A stretch of DNA of 64,000 bases from Chersky-840 sp963794615 (GTDB lineage Bacteria > Actinomycetota > Acidimicrobiia > Acidimicrobiales > UBA8190): assembly GCA_963794615.1 (NCBI GenBank), contig CAWCEP010000010.1, positions 1-64,000 on the forward strand. The letters are read 5' to 3'. Positions within the stretch are counted from its first letter, which is position 1. Every line of letters starts with the position of its first letter. This document shows positions 7,801 to 16,284 of this stretch, piece after piece. The notes under the pieces were generated by a model. That model was not told the origin of the DNA. It was given only the letters and a program-made list of their open reading frames with translations, and did not search any database. A program made the translations under genes and the position numbers.

Positions 7801-8834
7801 CCGGCATCACCCCGACCTCGGGGTCGACGGCGGGGGGCACCTCCGTCGCCATCACCGGCACCAACTTCACCGGGGCCACCGCCGTCGACTTCGGCTCGGG
7901 CAACCCCGCCGCCCTCTTCACCGTCAACAACGTCGGATCGATCACCGCCACCGCCCCGGTCGGGACGGGCACCGTCGACGTGACCGTCGTCGCCGGCGGG
8001 GGCACGAGCGCCACCAACACGAGCGACAAGTTCACCTACCTGGCGCCGCCCACCGTGACCGGCATCACCCCGACCTCGGGGTCGACGGCGGGGGGCACCT
8101 CCGTCGCCATCACCGGCACCAACTTCACCGGGGCCACCGCCGTCGACTTCGGCTCGGGCAACCCCGCCGCCCTCTTCACCGTCAACAACGTCGGATCGAT
8201 CACCGCCACGGCCCCGGCCGGCACGGGCACCGTCGACGTGACCGTCGTCGCCGGCGGGGGCACGAGCGCCACCAGCACGAGCGACAAGTTCACCTACCTG
8301 GCGCCGCCCACCGTGACCGGCATCAGCCCGACCTCGGGGTCGACGGCGGGGGGCACCTCGGTCACCATCACCGGCACCAACTTCACCGGGGCCACCGCCG
8401 TCGACTTCGGCTCGGGCAACCCCGCCGCCATCTTCACCGTCAACAACGCCGGATCGATCACCGCCACCGCCCCGGCCGGGACGGGCACCGTCGACGTGAC
8501 CGTCGACGCCGGCGGGGGCACGAGCGCCACCAGCACGGCCGACAAGTTCACCTACCTGGCGCCGCCCACCGTCACCGGCATCACCCCGACCTCGGGGCCG
8601 ACGGCGGGGGGCACCTCGGTCACCATCACCGGCACCAACTTCACCGGGGCCACCGCCGTCGACTTCGGCTCGGGCAACCCCGCCGCCATCTTCACCGTCA
8701 ACAACGTCGGATCGATCACCGCCACGGCCCCGGCCGGGACGGGCACCGTCGACGTGACCGTCGCCGCCGGCGGGGGCACGAGCGCCACCAGCGCGCGCCG
8801 ACAAGTTCACCTACCTCGGCGCCGCCCACCGTGA
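4836..8834 (+). CDS. giant secreted IPT/TIG-repeat surface protein, intact N-terminal segment
   Basis: Start is GTG 4836 or, more likely, ATG 4839. Residues 1-44 are a signal peptide (Arg-rich start, hydrophobic core ALVLAAMSVVVGIL, cut near STAAPA). Then come a beta-rich domain of about 205 residues (nt 4959-5579), three 89-residue IPT/TIG Ig-like repeats, a second near-identical copy of the beta domain (6391-7007) and a run of 86-residue IPT repeats. IPT units show P-VTGITPTSGSTAGGTSV, the GTNFTG turn and AGGGTSA at the end. The reading frame fails at about 8795, but homologous sequence continues in other frames to 14252, so this is the N-terminal part of a protein of about 3,100 residues. 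The likely role is cell-surface adhesion or carbohydrate binding. Confidence 0.85.
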   Translation: MMSSLHPMRSSSRRWFRTALVLAAMSVVVGILPSYSTAAPAGSITAVGSFTANFGKGLSTLAVSPQNVGDVLVVFGQRVSGTLTSISGGGVTAWTKAVQFAGSVGADEEIWYGKVTSTGSSTVTFTWSASVTGHTEEYGAEEFTAGLGASTVWALDKTGTINGASSTSVPFPSLTPSGSGELYFGYSVPGNVATGGSTAAFTYDVTSEGNLVAFDTNVTGAVAPTGTQSPASTSSSIGALLIASNGAPPPVPTVTGITPTSGSTVGGTSVAIAGTGFSGVTGVKFGTVAGTGVVVNSTTSITVTSPAESAGTVDVSVTAAGGTSAVNAPADHFTFTAPPVPTVTGLTPTSGSTVGGTSVAIAGTGFTGVTGVKFGTVAGTGVVVNSTTSITVTSPAESAGTVDVSVTAAGGTSAVNAPADHFTFTAPPVPTVTGLSPTSGSTGGGTSVAITGTGFTGVTGVKFGTVAGTGVVVNSTTSITVTSPAESAGTVDVSVTAAGGTSAVNAPADHFTFVVPVSSITAVGSFTSNVGTGLSTLAVSPQNVGDVLVVFGQRVSGTLTSISGGGVTAWTKAVQFAGSVGADEEIWYGKVTSTGSSTVTFTWSASVTGHTEEYGAQEFTAGLGASTVWALDKTGTINGASSTSVPFPSLTPSGSGELYFGYSVPGNVATGGSTAAFTYDVTSEGNLVAFDTNVTGAVAPTGTQSPASTSSSIGALLIASNGAPPPPPTVTGITPTSGSTAGGTSVAITGTNFTGVTAVDFGSGNPAALFTVNNVGSITATAPVGTGTVDVTVVAGGGTSATNTSDKFTYLAPPTVTGITPTSGSTAGGTSVAITGTNFTGVTAVDFGSGNPAALFTVNNVGSITATAPVGTGTVDVTVVAGGGTSATNTSDKFTYLAPPTVTGITPTSGSTAGGTSVAITGTNFTGVTAVDFGSGNPAALFTVNNVGSITATAPVGTGTVDVTVVAGGGTSATSTSDKFTYLAPPTVTGITPTSGSTAGGTSVAITGTNFTGATAVDFGSGNPAALFTVNNVGSITATAPVGTGTVDVTVVAGGGTSATNTSDKFTYLAPPTVTGITPTSGSTAGGTSVAITGTNFTGATAVDFGSGNPAALFTVNNVGSITATAPAGTGTVDVTVVAGGGTSATSTSDKFTYLAPPTVTGISPTSGSTAGGTSVTITGTNFTGATAVDFGSGNPAAIFTVNNAGSITATAPAGTGTVDVTVDAGGGTSATSTADKFTYLAPPTVTGITPTSGPTAGGTSVTITGTNFTGATAVDFGSGNPAAIFTVNNVGSITATAPAGTGTVDVTVAAGGGTSATSARRQVHLPRRRPP
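4959..5579 (+). repeat. beta-domain unit, copy 1 of a ~620-bp internal duplication
   Basis: Nearly identical at the nucleotide level to 6391-7007 (offset 1428 bp, a multiple of three). It encodes SITAVGSF to ALLIASNG, about 205 residues of beta-rich, Trp-containing sequence that I cannot assign to a named family. The near-identity of two copies inside one gene points to recent duplication or gene conversion. Confidence 0.8.
5580..6380 (+). repeat. three tandem 267-bp IPT/TIG repeats (type 1)
   Basis: Units begin at 5580, 5847 and 6114, each encoding 89 residues with the pattern PPVPTVTGLTPTSGS, GTGFTGVTGVKFG, ITVTSPAESAGTVDVSV. The copies are almost identical in DNA, with most changes in the first 40 bases. 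Confidence 0.85.
6391..7007 (+). repeat. beta-domain unit, copy 2 of the ~620-bp internal duplication
   Basis: Second copy of 4959-5579. Differences concentrate in the first 60 bp, and scattered single changes are seen later (for example GAG to CAG in the EYGAEEF stretch). Confidence 0.8.
7004..8809 (+). repeat. seven tandem 258-bp IPT/TIG repeats (type 2)
   Basis: Units start at about 7004, 7262, 7520, 7778, 8036, 8294 and 8552, each 258 bp (86 residues), in phase and without indels. The first two encode the same protein sequence; later units differ by a few codons (V/A in NFTGVTAV, N/S in SATNTSD). Two further degenerate units with frameshifts follow to about 9330. Confidence 0.9.
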
Positions 8835-11286
8835 CCGGCATCAGCCCGACCTCGGGGTCGACGGCGGGGGGCACCTCGGTCACCATCACCGGCACCAACT
8901 TCACCGGGGCCACCGCCGTCGACTTCGGCTCGGGCAACCCCGCCGCCACCTTCACCGTCAACAACGTCGGACGATCACCGCCACCGCCCCGGCCGGCACG
9001 GGCACCGTCGACGTGACCGTCGCCACCGGCGGGGGCACGAGCGCCACCAGCGCGCGCCGACCAGTTCACCTACCTGGCGCCGCCCACCGTCACCGGCATC
9101 ACCCCGACGTCGGGGCCGACCGGGGGGCACCTCCGTCACCATCACCGGCACCAACTTCACCGGGGTCACCGCCGTCGACTTCGGCTCGGGCAACCCCGCC
9201 GCCCTCTTCACCGTCAACAACGTCGGATCGATCACCGCCACGGCCCCGGCCGGCACGGGCACCGTCGACGTGACCGTCGTCGCCGGCGGGGGCACGAGCG
9301 CCACCAGCGCGCGCCGACCAGTTCACCTACACGGCAGGGCCTCCCCCCAACACGATCCCGTCGCCGGTGCCGGGGGGATGGCAGCTCAACGGCACGGCTC
9401 AGCTCAACACGACCGCGTCGCCCGCCAACCTGCAGCTGACGCCGGCCACCAACTGGCAGGTGGGCTCGGCCTTCTATCCCGACGCCGGTGCCCGGGGTGG
9501 GCATCTCGGCCGCCTTCGACGCCTTCATCGGATCGGGCTCGGGCGCCGACGGGATGACCTTCACCCTGGCCGACGCCAGCGTCACCCAGCCCACCGCCCT
9601 CGGCGTCAACGGGGGCGGTGAAGGGTTCTCGGGGATCACCGGGATCGCCGTGTCCCTCGACACCTGGCAGGACACCGTCGACCCGTCGAACAACTTCGTC
9701 GGCATCGCCACCACGAACTCCGCCATGCAGTCGCTGAACTACGTGGCCACCAACACCTCGATCCCGTCGCTGCGCAACACCGTGCACCACTTCGTGGTGA
9801 CGACCACCTCGACCGGGCATCACCGTGACCATGGACGGCACCCAGGTGCTCGACCTACACGACCAGCCTGCCGCCCTCGGTGCTCGTCGGGTTCACGGGG
9901 GCGACCGGAGGGTTCAACGACGTCCACCAGGTCCAGAACGTCTCCATCACGACCGCGCCGCCACCGCCGGCGCCCACCGTGACCGGTGTCAGCCCCTCGT
10001 CCGGGCCGAGCACGGGCGGGACCACCGTCACCATCACCGGCACCAGCTTCACCGGTGCCACGACCGTTGACTTCGGGTCGGGGAAGCCTGCCACCGCCTT
10101 CACCGTGAACAACCCGGGCTCCATCACCGCCACCGCCCCGGCCGGGACGCCCGGCGCCGTCGACGTGACGGTCACCACCGGAGGCGGGACCAGCGCCACC
10201 AACACCAGCGACCAGTTCACATACAACCCGCCGCCTCCGCCCACGGTGACCGGCGTCAGCCCGTCCACGGGGCCGAGCGCGGGTGGGACCGGTCATCATC
10301 ACCGGCACGAACTTCACCGGTGCCACCGCCGTCGACTTCGGGCCCGCCAACCCGGCCACCACGTTCACCGTCAACAGCCCCACCTCCATCACTGCCACTG
10401 CCCCGACGGGGCGGGCGCGGCCGTCGACGTCACCGTCACGACCCCGGGCGGGACGAGCGCGACCAGCATCGGCGATCAGTACACCTACACCGGACCGCCC
10501 CCACCCATGGTGATCGGCCTGAGCCCGTCAACCGGGTACAACGGCACGTCCGTGACGATCACCGGCACCAACTTCACCGGCGTCACCGCCGTCGACTTCG
10601 GGTCGAGCAACCCGGCCACGACCTTCGCGTCGATGAGCGCCACCACCATCACCGCCACCGCCCCGGGCGGCACGGGCACCGTCGACGTCACCGTCACCAC
10701 TCCGGGCGGCACGAGCGCCACCAGCGCCGCCGACCAGTACACCTACCTGGCGGGACCACCTCCTCGACCCACCGTCACCCTCGTCGCCCCGACGAACGGG
10801 CCGACCGGGACCTTGGTCACGGTGAGCGGTGCGAACTTCAGCGGGGTCACCGCCGTCGACTTCGGGTCGGGCAACCCCGCGACACTTCACCGTCAACAGC
10901 TCGACCACCATCACCGCCACCGCCCCGGCCGGCACCGGCACCGTCGACGTGACGGTCACCACCGCCGCGGGCACGAGCGCCACGAGCACGGCCGACCAGT
11001 TCACCTACACGACGGGGCCTTCCCCGTACGTGGCCCCGTCGCCCATGGCGGGGGGATGGCAGCTGAACGGCACCGCCCAGCTCAACAGCACCGGGTCGCC
11101 TCCCAACCTGGAGCTGACGTCGGCGACCAACTATCAGGCCGGCTCAGCCTTCGATCCCATCCCGGTGGGTGCGGTGGGCATCACCGCCTCCTTCGACGCC
11201 TTCATCGGATCGGGCTCCGGCGCCGACGGGCTCACCTTCACCTTGGCAGACGGCGGGTTCCACCCAGCCCACTGCCCTCGGCGTGA
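8796..11286 (+). pseudogene. frameshifted middle of the surface protein: IPT repeats and lectin-like domain 1
   Basis: The protein continues in changing frames. Comparison with intact repeat units places single- or two-base indels near 8795, 8815, 8971, 9053, 9119, 9310, 9488, 9815, 9860, 10285, 10410, 10880 and 11268. Between 9352 and 9950 the spliced frames encode a lectin-like domain: WQLNGTAQLN, FDAFIGSGSGADGMTFTLAD, VSLDTWQDTVDPSNNFVGI, HHFVVTTTS and FTGATGGFNDVHQV, the signature of bacterial L-type (concanavalin A-like) lectins with Asp and Asn calcium/sugar ligands. IPT repeats flank it. The breaks may be sequencing errors in GC-rich repeats or true decay. Confidence 0.7.
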
Positions 11287-11640
11287 ACGGCGGGGGTGAG
11301 GGCTTCTCGGGGATCAACGGGATCGCCGTGTCCCTCGACACGTGGCAGAACTCTGTCAACCCGTCGAACAACTTCGTGGGCATCGCCAACGGCCCGATAC
11401 CTGGCGCTTCGAACGAGTTGAACTACGTGGCCACCAACACCTCGATCCCGGCTCTGCGGAACGCCACGCACCACTTCGTCGTGACGACGACCTCACAGGC
11501 ATCACCGTGGCTATGGACGGCACCCAGGTACTCAGCTACGCGGACACCGACCTGCCGCCCTATGTGCTGCTCGGGTTCACGGGAGGGACCGGAGGCTTCA
11601 ACGACATCCACGAGGTCCAGAACGTCCAAATCACCGCCAC
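11020..11640 (+). other. lectin-like domain 2 of the surface protein (two frameshifts)
   Basis: A second L-type-lectin-like domain, clearly homologous to the one at 9352-9950: WQLNGTAQLN, SFDAFIGSGSGADGLTFTLA, VSLDTWQNSVNPSNNFVGI, MDGTQVLSY and FTGGTGGFNDIHEVQNV. Frame changes occur near 11268 and 11500. The repeat domain architecture (lectin, IPT block, lectin, IPT block) suggests multivalent glycan binding. Confidence 0.7.
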
Positions 11641-13675
11641 CGGCTATCCACCACCGGCGCCCACCGTGACCGGCATCAGCCCCGACGCCGGGCCGAGCTC
11701 GGGCGACTCCTCGGTCACCATCACCGGCACGAATCTCTCCGGGGTCACCGAGATCAACTTCGGGGCCAACAACCCGGTCGACACCTACGCCATCACCAGT
11801 CCGACGACCATCATCGCCACGAGCCCCAGTGGCACGGGCACCGTCGACGTCACGGTCACCGCCCCCGGCGGCACGAGCGCCACCAGTCCCGCCGATCAGT
11901 TCATCTATATCTCCGGTCCGCCCGTCATCACGGCCGTGAGCCCAGCCTCGGGACCGGTGTCGGGCGGGACCACGGTCACGGTCAGCGGCACCGGCTTCAC
12001 CGACGCCACTGCCGTGACATTCGGAACATCCAACGTGGCGACGCAGTGGACCATCGTCAACTTCACCACCATCGTCGCCACGGCGCCCGTAGGCCAGCTC
12101 GGTACCTTTGACATCCAGGTCGCCAATCCGTCGGGCAACAGCACCCCTGTCACCGCCGACGAGTACACCTACACGACGCCGCCTGTGCCCACCGTGTCGG
12201 GAGTCAGCCCGAATACCGGGCCGAGCACGGGCGGGACCACGGTCACGATCAGCGGCACCGGCTTCACCGACGCCAGCGCCGTCGACTTCGGGTCGGGCAA
12301 CCCGTCCGCCGTCTATACCGTCAACAGCGACATCAGCATCACCGCTACCGCCCCGGCCGGATCGCTGGGCACCACGGTCGACGTCACGGTGACCACCCCG
12401 GGGGGCACCAGCGCCACCAGTGCCGCCGACCAGTACACCTATACGGCGCCGCAGGCTCCGACCGTCACGGGGGTGAGCCCGGGGTCGGGGCCGAACGGCA
12501 CGGCCGTCACGATCACCGGGACGAACTTCACGGGGGCCAGCGCCGTCGACTTCGGGCCGAGCTTTGCCACGACCTTCACTGTGAGCAGCTCGACGACCAT
12601 CTATGCCACCGTCCCGGCGGGGACGGGCACGGTGGACGTGATCGTCCTCACCCCCGGAGGCCCGAGCACCAGCAACCCCGCCGACCAGTACACCTACACC
12701 GTGCCGCCTGCGCCGACCGTGTCGGGGCTGAATCCGAACTCAGGGTTCGCCACGTACTCGGTGGTCGTGACGGGCACGAACTTCACCGGTACCAGCGCCG
12801 TCGACTTCGGGCCGAGCAACCCGGCCACGACGTTCACGGTCAACAGTCCCACCAGCATCACCGCCACCGCGCCGGCGGGATCGGGCACGGTGGACGTGAC
12901 CGTCACCACCTCGGGTGGCACGAGCGCTACGACCTCCGCCGACCAGTTCACCTACAGCACGGGCACACCCCCACCGACCATGGTCGCCACCTACCGCGGC
13001 GACCTCGGCCGAAGTGGCTACTACCCGTCCCAGACGGGGGTCACGACCGCCAACGCGCCCAACCTCAAGCTGCACTGGACGGACAGCAGCGGCAGTGTGG
13101 GCTCGTATGGCCAGCCGATCGTGGCCAACAACATGGTGTACTGGGGCGACTGGAACGGCTACGAACACGGGACCAATCTCTCGGGCACGGACGCCTGGAC
13201 GACGTTCGTCGGCATCTTCCCCAACGGGTGCAACCCCAGCCAGGCGGGGCCGAGCGGCGCGGCCACGGCTGCCATGATGGGTGCCACCCCGGTGCTGTAC
13301 GTGCCGGGAGGGGCTGACACCTTCTATGCGCTGAATGCACTCACGGGAGCCGTCATCTGGCAGACGAGCCTTGGCTCGCCGTCGCTGGGGGACATGCTCT
13401 GGTCCTCGCCCCTGCTCTACAACGGGAACGTCTACGAGGGACTCGCTTCTTTTGGTGACTGCCCGCTCGTGCAGGGTCAATTGGTGGAGATGAACGCGAA
13501 ACACCGGAACCATCGAGCACGTGGCCGACATGGTGCCGAACGGCTGCATCGGCGGGGGGATCTGGTCTTCCCCGACCCTCGACACGAGCAACGGCACCAT
13601 CTACGTCACGACAGGGACGCCCAACGGGTGCGGCACACCCGAATTGTCTCCCGCCATCATCCAACTGTCAGCTAG
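11342..13675 (+). CDS. surface protein segment: end of lectin domain 2, six IPT repeats, start of beta-propeller
   Basis: Coding in this frame is real from about 11500 to 13495. It contains the end of lectin domain 2, then six diverged IPT/TIG repeats of about 85 residues (PTVTGISPDAGPSSG, PPVITAVSPASGPVSGG, PTVSGVSPNTGPSTGG and so on), then MVATYRGDLGRSGYYPSQTGV, which opens a PQQ-type beta-propeller with repeats such as FYALNALTGAVIWQTSLG. A +1 shift near 13497 moves the propeller into the next frame. The first 50 residues of the open frame, and the part after 13497, are shadow sequence. Confidence 0.75.
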   Translation: MAELCQPVEQLRGHRQRPDTWRFERVELRGHQHLDPGSAERHAPLRRDDDLTGITVAMDGTQVLSYADTDLPPYVLLGFTGGTGGFNDIHEVQNVQITATGYPPPAPTVTGISPDAGPSSGDSSVTITGTNLSGVTEINFGANNPVDTYAITSPTTIIATSPSGTGTVDVTVTAPGGTSATSPADQFIYISGPPVITAVSPASGPVSGGTTVTVSGTGFTDATAVTFGTSNVATQWTIVNFTTIVATAPVGQLGTFDIQVANPSGNSTPVTADEYTYTTPPVPTVSGVSPNTGPSTGGTTVTISGTGFTDASAVDFGSGNPSAVYTVNSDISITATAPAGSLGTTVDVTVTTPGGTSATSAADQYTYTAPQAPTVTGVSPGSGPNGTAVTITGTNFTGASAVDFGPSFATTFTVSSSTTIYATVPAGTGTVDVIVLTPGGPSTSNPADQYTYTVPPAPTVSGLNPNSGFATYSVVVTGTNFTGTSAVDFGPSNPATTFTVNSPTSITATAPAGSGTVDVTVTTSGGTSATTSADQFTYSTGTPPPTMVATYRGDLGRSGYYPSQTGVTTANAPNLKLHWTDSSGSVGSYGQPIVANNMVYWGDWNGYEHGTNLSGTDAWTTFVGIFPNGCNPSQAGPSGAATAAMMGATPVLYVPGGADTFYALNALTGAVIWQTSLGSPSLGDMLWSSPLLYNGNVYEGLASFGDCPLVQGQLVEMNAKHRNHRARGRHGAERLHRRGDLVFPDPRHEQRHHLRHDRDAQRVRHTRIVSRHHPTVS

Positions 13676-14252
13676 CAACCTGGACATCTTGTCAAGCTGG
13701 ACCATACCCCCATCCGAGCTCTACGACGATCCGGACTTCGGCTCCACCCCGACCCTCTTCACGGCCACCATCAACGGTCAGCAGCAGCAGCTGGTCGGCG
13801 CCATCAACAAGAACGGCCTCTTCTACGCTTGGAACCGGAACGATCTCGCCGCCGGCCCGGTGTGGCAGACGCGGATCGCGGATCCCGCCGGCGGTCCCCT
13901 CTCCATCGTCTCGGCCTCGTGGGATGGCACGACGCTGTACGTGGGAGGAGGCAACACGATCATCAACGGCACGAGCTGCTACGAGAACATCTCCGCCCTC
14001 AATCCGGCGACCGGAGCCTTCATCTGGCGAGACTGCGTGCAAGGCAGCATGACGTCGGGCATCACCGAGGTGCCGGGGATGCTGATCATGGGCTACGGCG
14101 CCGTGGGCAAGGTCATCTTCATAAACAGCACCAACGGCAACATCGTGTTCACCTATTCACCGAAGGCCGCCGTGGAAGGCGAGACCATTGTCTCGAACGG
14201 CGTCGTCTACGTGCCGCTCACCAATGGGACCCTGATAGCCCTCGGGCAGTAG
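13521..14252 (+). CDS. surface protein C-terminal segment: beta-propeller (PQQ-like repeats)
   Basis: The frame carries the rest of the propeller: GGIWSSPTLDTSNGTIYVTTG, LVGAINKNGLFYAWNRNDL, SWDGTTLYVGGGN, ISALNPATGAFIWRDCVQG and GVVYVPLTNGTLIAL, ending at TAG 14250-14252. These are PQQ-binding-like blade motifs (aromatic/AL-x-x-x-TG-x-x-x-W). No sortase motif or C-terminal membrane helix is present, so the protein is probably released or held non-covalently. The first coding bases continue the preceding segment across a one-base shift at about 13497. Confidence 0.8.
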   Translation: MADMVPNGCIGGGIWSSPTLDTSNGTIYVTTGTPNGCGTPELSPAIIQLSASNLDILSSWTIPPSELYDDPDFGSTPTLFTATINGQQQQLVGAINKNGLFYAWNRNDLAAGPVWQTRIADPAGGPLSIVSASWDGTTLYVGGGNTIINGTSCYENISALNPATGAFIWRDCVQGSMTSGITEVPGMLIMGYGAVGKVIFINSTNGNIVFTYSPKAAVEGETIVSNGVVYVPLTNGTLIALGQ

Positions 14253-14278
14253 GCGGTCGGGGCCTACCCAAGGACCCA

Positions 14279-15073
14279 TCATGCACAGGCATCCATGCGC
14301 TGGTATTGCGCAGCCTTCCCCACATCGGTGTCGCCACGGGCGACCGATCCCAAGGCAGCCAACGTGAAGATGGCCAACGTAATGGCGACACGCTCCAGGA
14401 CGCCGCGCACAGCCGCCGGGCTCATCTCAAATCCCACGATCGCAACGATCTGGGCGGCGGCAAGGACCTGAGCCTGGCGCGCCCGCGGCGCGATTTGAGC
14501 TCGTTGGGCGAACGCACAACCGAGGAGAAGGCTGGCCGCGGGCAACGTGAGGCAGACGATGAGCATGCCGATGCCGTGGACCCTGCCGTCGGCGGTCTCG
14601 AGAACATGAGGATGATCCGTGTTGTACCCGGCGTCGAGAAACAAGCCGACGGCGGTACCAACGAGAAAGAAGAGCCCGGGACCCCACAGCCGAGATAGCC
14701 CGAATCGATTGAACAGGCTCGCTGCCGTGGTCAGGACGCCAAAGCCCAGAGCGGCAAAAGCGGCTCGCATCAGCCAGCCGAACCTGCCAAGCGAGTATTC
14801 GCTGATCGTGTGCTCCGCAGGGTTCAAGTCTCCTCGAAGGCTGTGCAAGACCAAGACGACCGTGACGAAGAGTGCAAGCCCGGTGGCACTGATCAGGTGG
14901 ATCCCCACGGTCCACTTGGACTCTCTGGCGAGATGCGGGGCCGTCAGGTTCGACGGTGTGAGTGCATGCGCGCCGGAGAATCCCGAATCCTGCCGCTCGA
15001 GCGCCCGTGGGAGCGGGTACTCCTCGTGTTCGGAGAGTGCCACGTCTCCTCCCTGCGACCCGAGGCCAGCCAA
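14279..15073 (-). CDS. DUF998-family integral membrane protein
   Basis: The protein has 264 residues with about six hydrophobic helices after a polar N-terminus of 50 residues. The stretch LNPAEHTISEYSLGRFGWLMRAAFAALG carries the SEY motif that marks DUF998, and GLFLDAGYNTDHPHVLETADGRVHGIGM is the second conserved loop. Function unknown; the members are multi-pass membrane proteins. The gene converges on the surface-protein locus, leaving only 26 bp between the two stop codons. The N-terminus may be over-called. Confidence 0.8.
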   Translation of the reverse strand: MAGLGSQGGDVALSEHEEYPLPRALERQDSGFSGAHALTPSNLTAPHLARESKWTVGIHLISATGLALFVTVVLVLHSLRGDLNPAEHTISEYSLGRFGWLMRAAFAALGFGVLTTAASLFNRFGLSRLWGPGLFFLVGTAVGLFLDAGYNTDHPHVLETADGRVHGIGMLIVCLTLPAASLLLGCAFAQRAQIAPRARQAQVLAAAQIVAIVGFEMSPAAVRGVLERVAITLAIFTLAALGSVARGDTDVGKAAQYQRMDACA

Positions 15074-15263
15074 TCCCGGTCATCGTCGCGCAGAGGTCGA
15101 GGTCATGCCAGTGCGTTGTCCACGTTCCTCTCGAGGGTGGGGGCAGTGTCGATCCGCATCGAAGGCTCAGAACTCCCGGGTCGGAGGGGTGGGCGCGATC
15201 TCGTCGGCTCCGTGCCACCGGACGTGGAGACGGGGCCAGGCTGGCGGCCAGACGAGCGGGCCT

Positions 15264-15776
15264 CTAGTCCTCACGCGGTGCCGTTCGGTCCTCGAGACGG
15301 AGCTGGAGCAAGACGAGATCGAGCCACCGACCGAACTTGGCGCCGATCCCGGGCATCCTGGCGACCTCGACGAAGCCCAGACGGCGATGGAATCGCAGGG
15401 AGGCCTCGTTCGTACTATCGATGGCGGCAATCATCGTGTGCTTGCCGCGTTCCCGCGCCTCGTTGATCAGAGTCTCCATGAGGCTTCTCCCAACACCGGT
15501 GGCCCACCGGTCCTCTCGGACGTGGATCGTATTCTCGACGGTGAACCGGTAGCCGGGCCGCTTCACGGCGTCGCGGAACCACCCGTAGGCGGCGACGCCG
15601 ACGACCTCGCCCTGCCCATCGGCGACCAGAACCGTCTCGTGTTGATCCAACCATTCCAAGATGCTGCCCCGCGTCTGCGGTGTCTCGGTCCACTCGAACG
15701 TGGTCGTCGCCAAATGCGCGTTCAGCGGCGCCGCAATCGCATCAGCATCGCTCGTCGTGGCAGGCCTCACGATCAT
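15264..15776 (-). CDS. GNAT N-acetyltransferase, phosphinothricin-acetyltransferase-like
   Basis: From ATG 15776 the protein has 170 residues and starts MIVRPATTSDADAIAAPLNAHLATTTFEW, the N-terminus typical of Pat/Bar-like acetyltransferases. It then has VENTIHVREDRWATGVGRSLMETLI (acetyl-CoA motif A with R-x-x-G-x-G-R) and IAAIDSTNEASLRFHRRLGFVEV (motif B). Family members acetylate small amines such as phosphinothricin or methionine derivatives using acetyl-CoA. An upstream in-frame ATG at 15866 would overlap the divergent gene and adds sequence absent from the family. It faces another GNAT gene across 60 bp. Confidence 0.87.
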   Translation of the reverse strand: MIVRPATTSDADAIAAPLNAHLATTTFEWTETPQTRGSILEWLDQHETVLVADGQGEVVGVAAYGWFRDAVKRPGYRFTVENTIHVREDRWATGVGRSLMETLINEARERGKHTMIAAIDSTNEASLRFHRRLGFVEVARMPGIGAKFGRWLDLVLLQLRLEDRTAPRED

Positions 15777-15824
15777 CGGGAGATTCTCGCAGAACCTCGG
15801 ATCGGCAGACGAGACGCAGCCTCG

Positions 15825-15830
15825 TATTCT
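15825..15830 (+). promoter_or_regulatory. -10 box of a probable leaderless promoter
   Basis: TATTCT (TANNNT) ends exactly 6 nt before ATG 15837, as at 3139. The -35 region is weak. Confidence 0.45.
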
Positions 15831-15836
15831 GCGGAG

Positions 15837-16250
15837 ATGGATTGGACCATCCGATCGTGTGAACATTCAGATGTCGAGCTCGTACTCCGGCTCTGGTTGG
15901 AAAGCGAGGCTGAGCCCACCCACACCGACGATGCCGACAGTCTCGGACGACTGATCACCCACGACCCTTTGGCACTGATCGTTGCCGAGGACGGTGGCCG
16001 TCTCGTCGGCTCGGTGATTGCCGCCTGGGATGGGTGGAGGGGGTCGATCTACCGGCTGGTCGTGGCTCCCTCTCATCGTCGCCATGGTCTCGGGAGGCAC
16101 TTGATCCACGAGGCGGAAGAACGGCTCGCAGCGGCGGGGGCTGTCCGGTTGCAGGCAATCGTCACCGAGACCCAGTCGATGGCGACCGGCTTTTGGAACG
16201 CCAGCGATTGGGAACAACAGCGTCATCGTCTCCGCTTCGTGAAGGGTTGA
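15837..16250 (+). CDS. GNAT N-acetyltransferase
   Basis: The protein has 137 residues: MDWTIRSCEHSDVELVLRLW opening, IYRLVVAPSHRRHGLGRHLI as acetyl-CoA motif A (RRHGLG), and GAVRLQAIVTETQSMATGFW as motif B. The length suits a minimal single-domain GNAT. The substrate is not predictable. ATG 15837 is chosen because the acetyltransferase fold begins there and a TANNNT box lies 6 nt upstream; the upstream open frame is a shadow of the two minus-strand genes. Confidence 0.85.
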   Translation: MDWTIRSCEHSDVELVLRLWLESEAEPTHTDDADSLGRLITHDPLALIVAEDGGRLVGSVIAAWDGWRGSIYRLVVAPSHRRHGLGRHLIHEAEERLAAAGAVRLQAIVTETQSMATGFWNASDWEQQRHRLRFVKG

Positions 16251-16284
16251 TCCCGTCCCGGAGGCGGGCGCGTCCGGCGGTGGT

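Noticed and set aside
7004..8809. Regular 258-bp repeats as a possible CRISPR-like array
   Set aside because: Units are coding, contiguous without spacers, and far longer than CRISPR repeats; they encode Ig-like domains.
5390..8810. Long minus-strand open frames (for example 5390-6787 and 6963-8810) with repetitive Gly/Arg/Asp or Val/Thr-rich translations
   Set aside because: They are the reverse complement of the IPT repeats; repeats without stops in one frame keep opposite frames open. No family features or starts.
14619..16250. A 543-codon plus-strand open frame
   Set aside because: Only the last 137 codons are a real GNAT protein; the rest is a shadow of the minus-strand DUF998 and GNAT genes.
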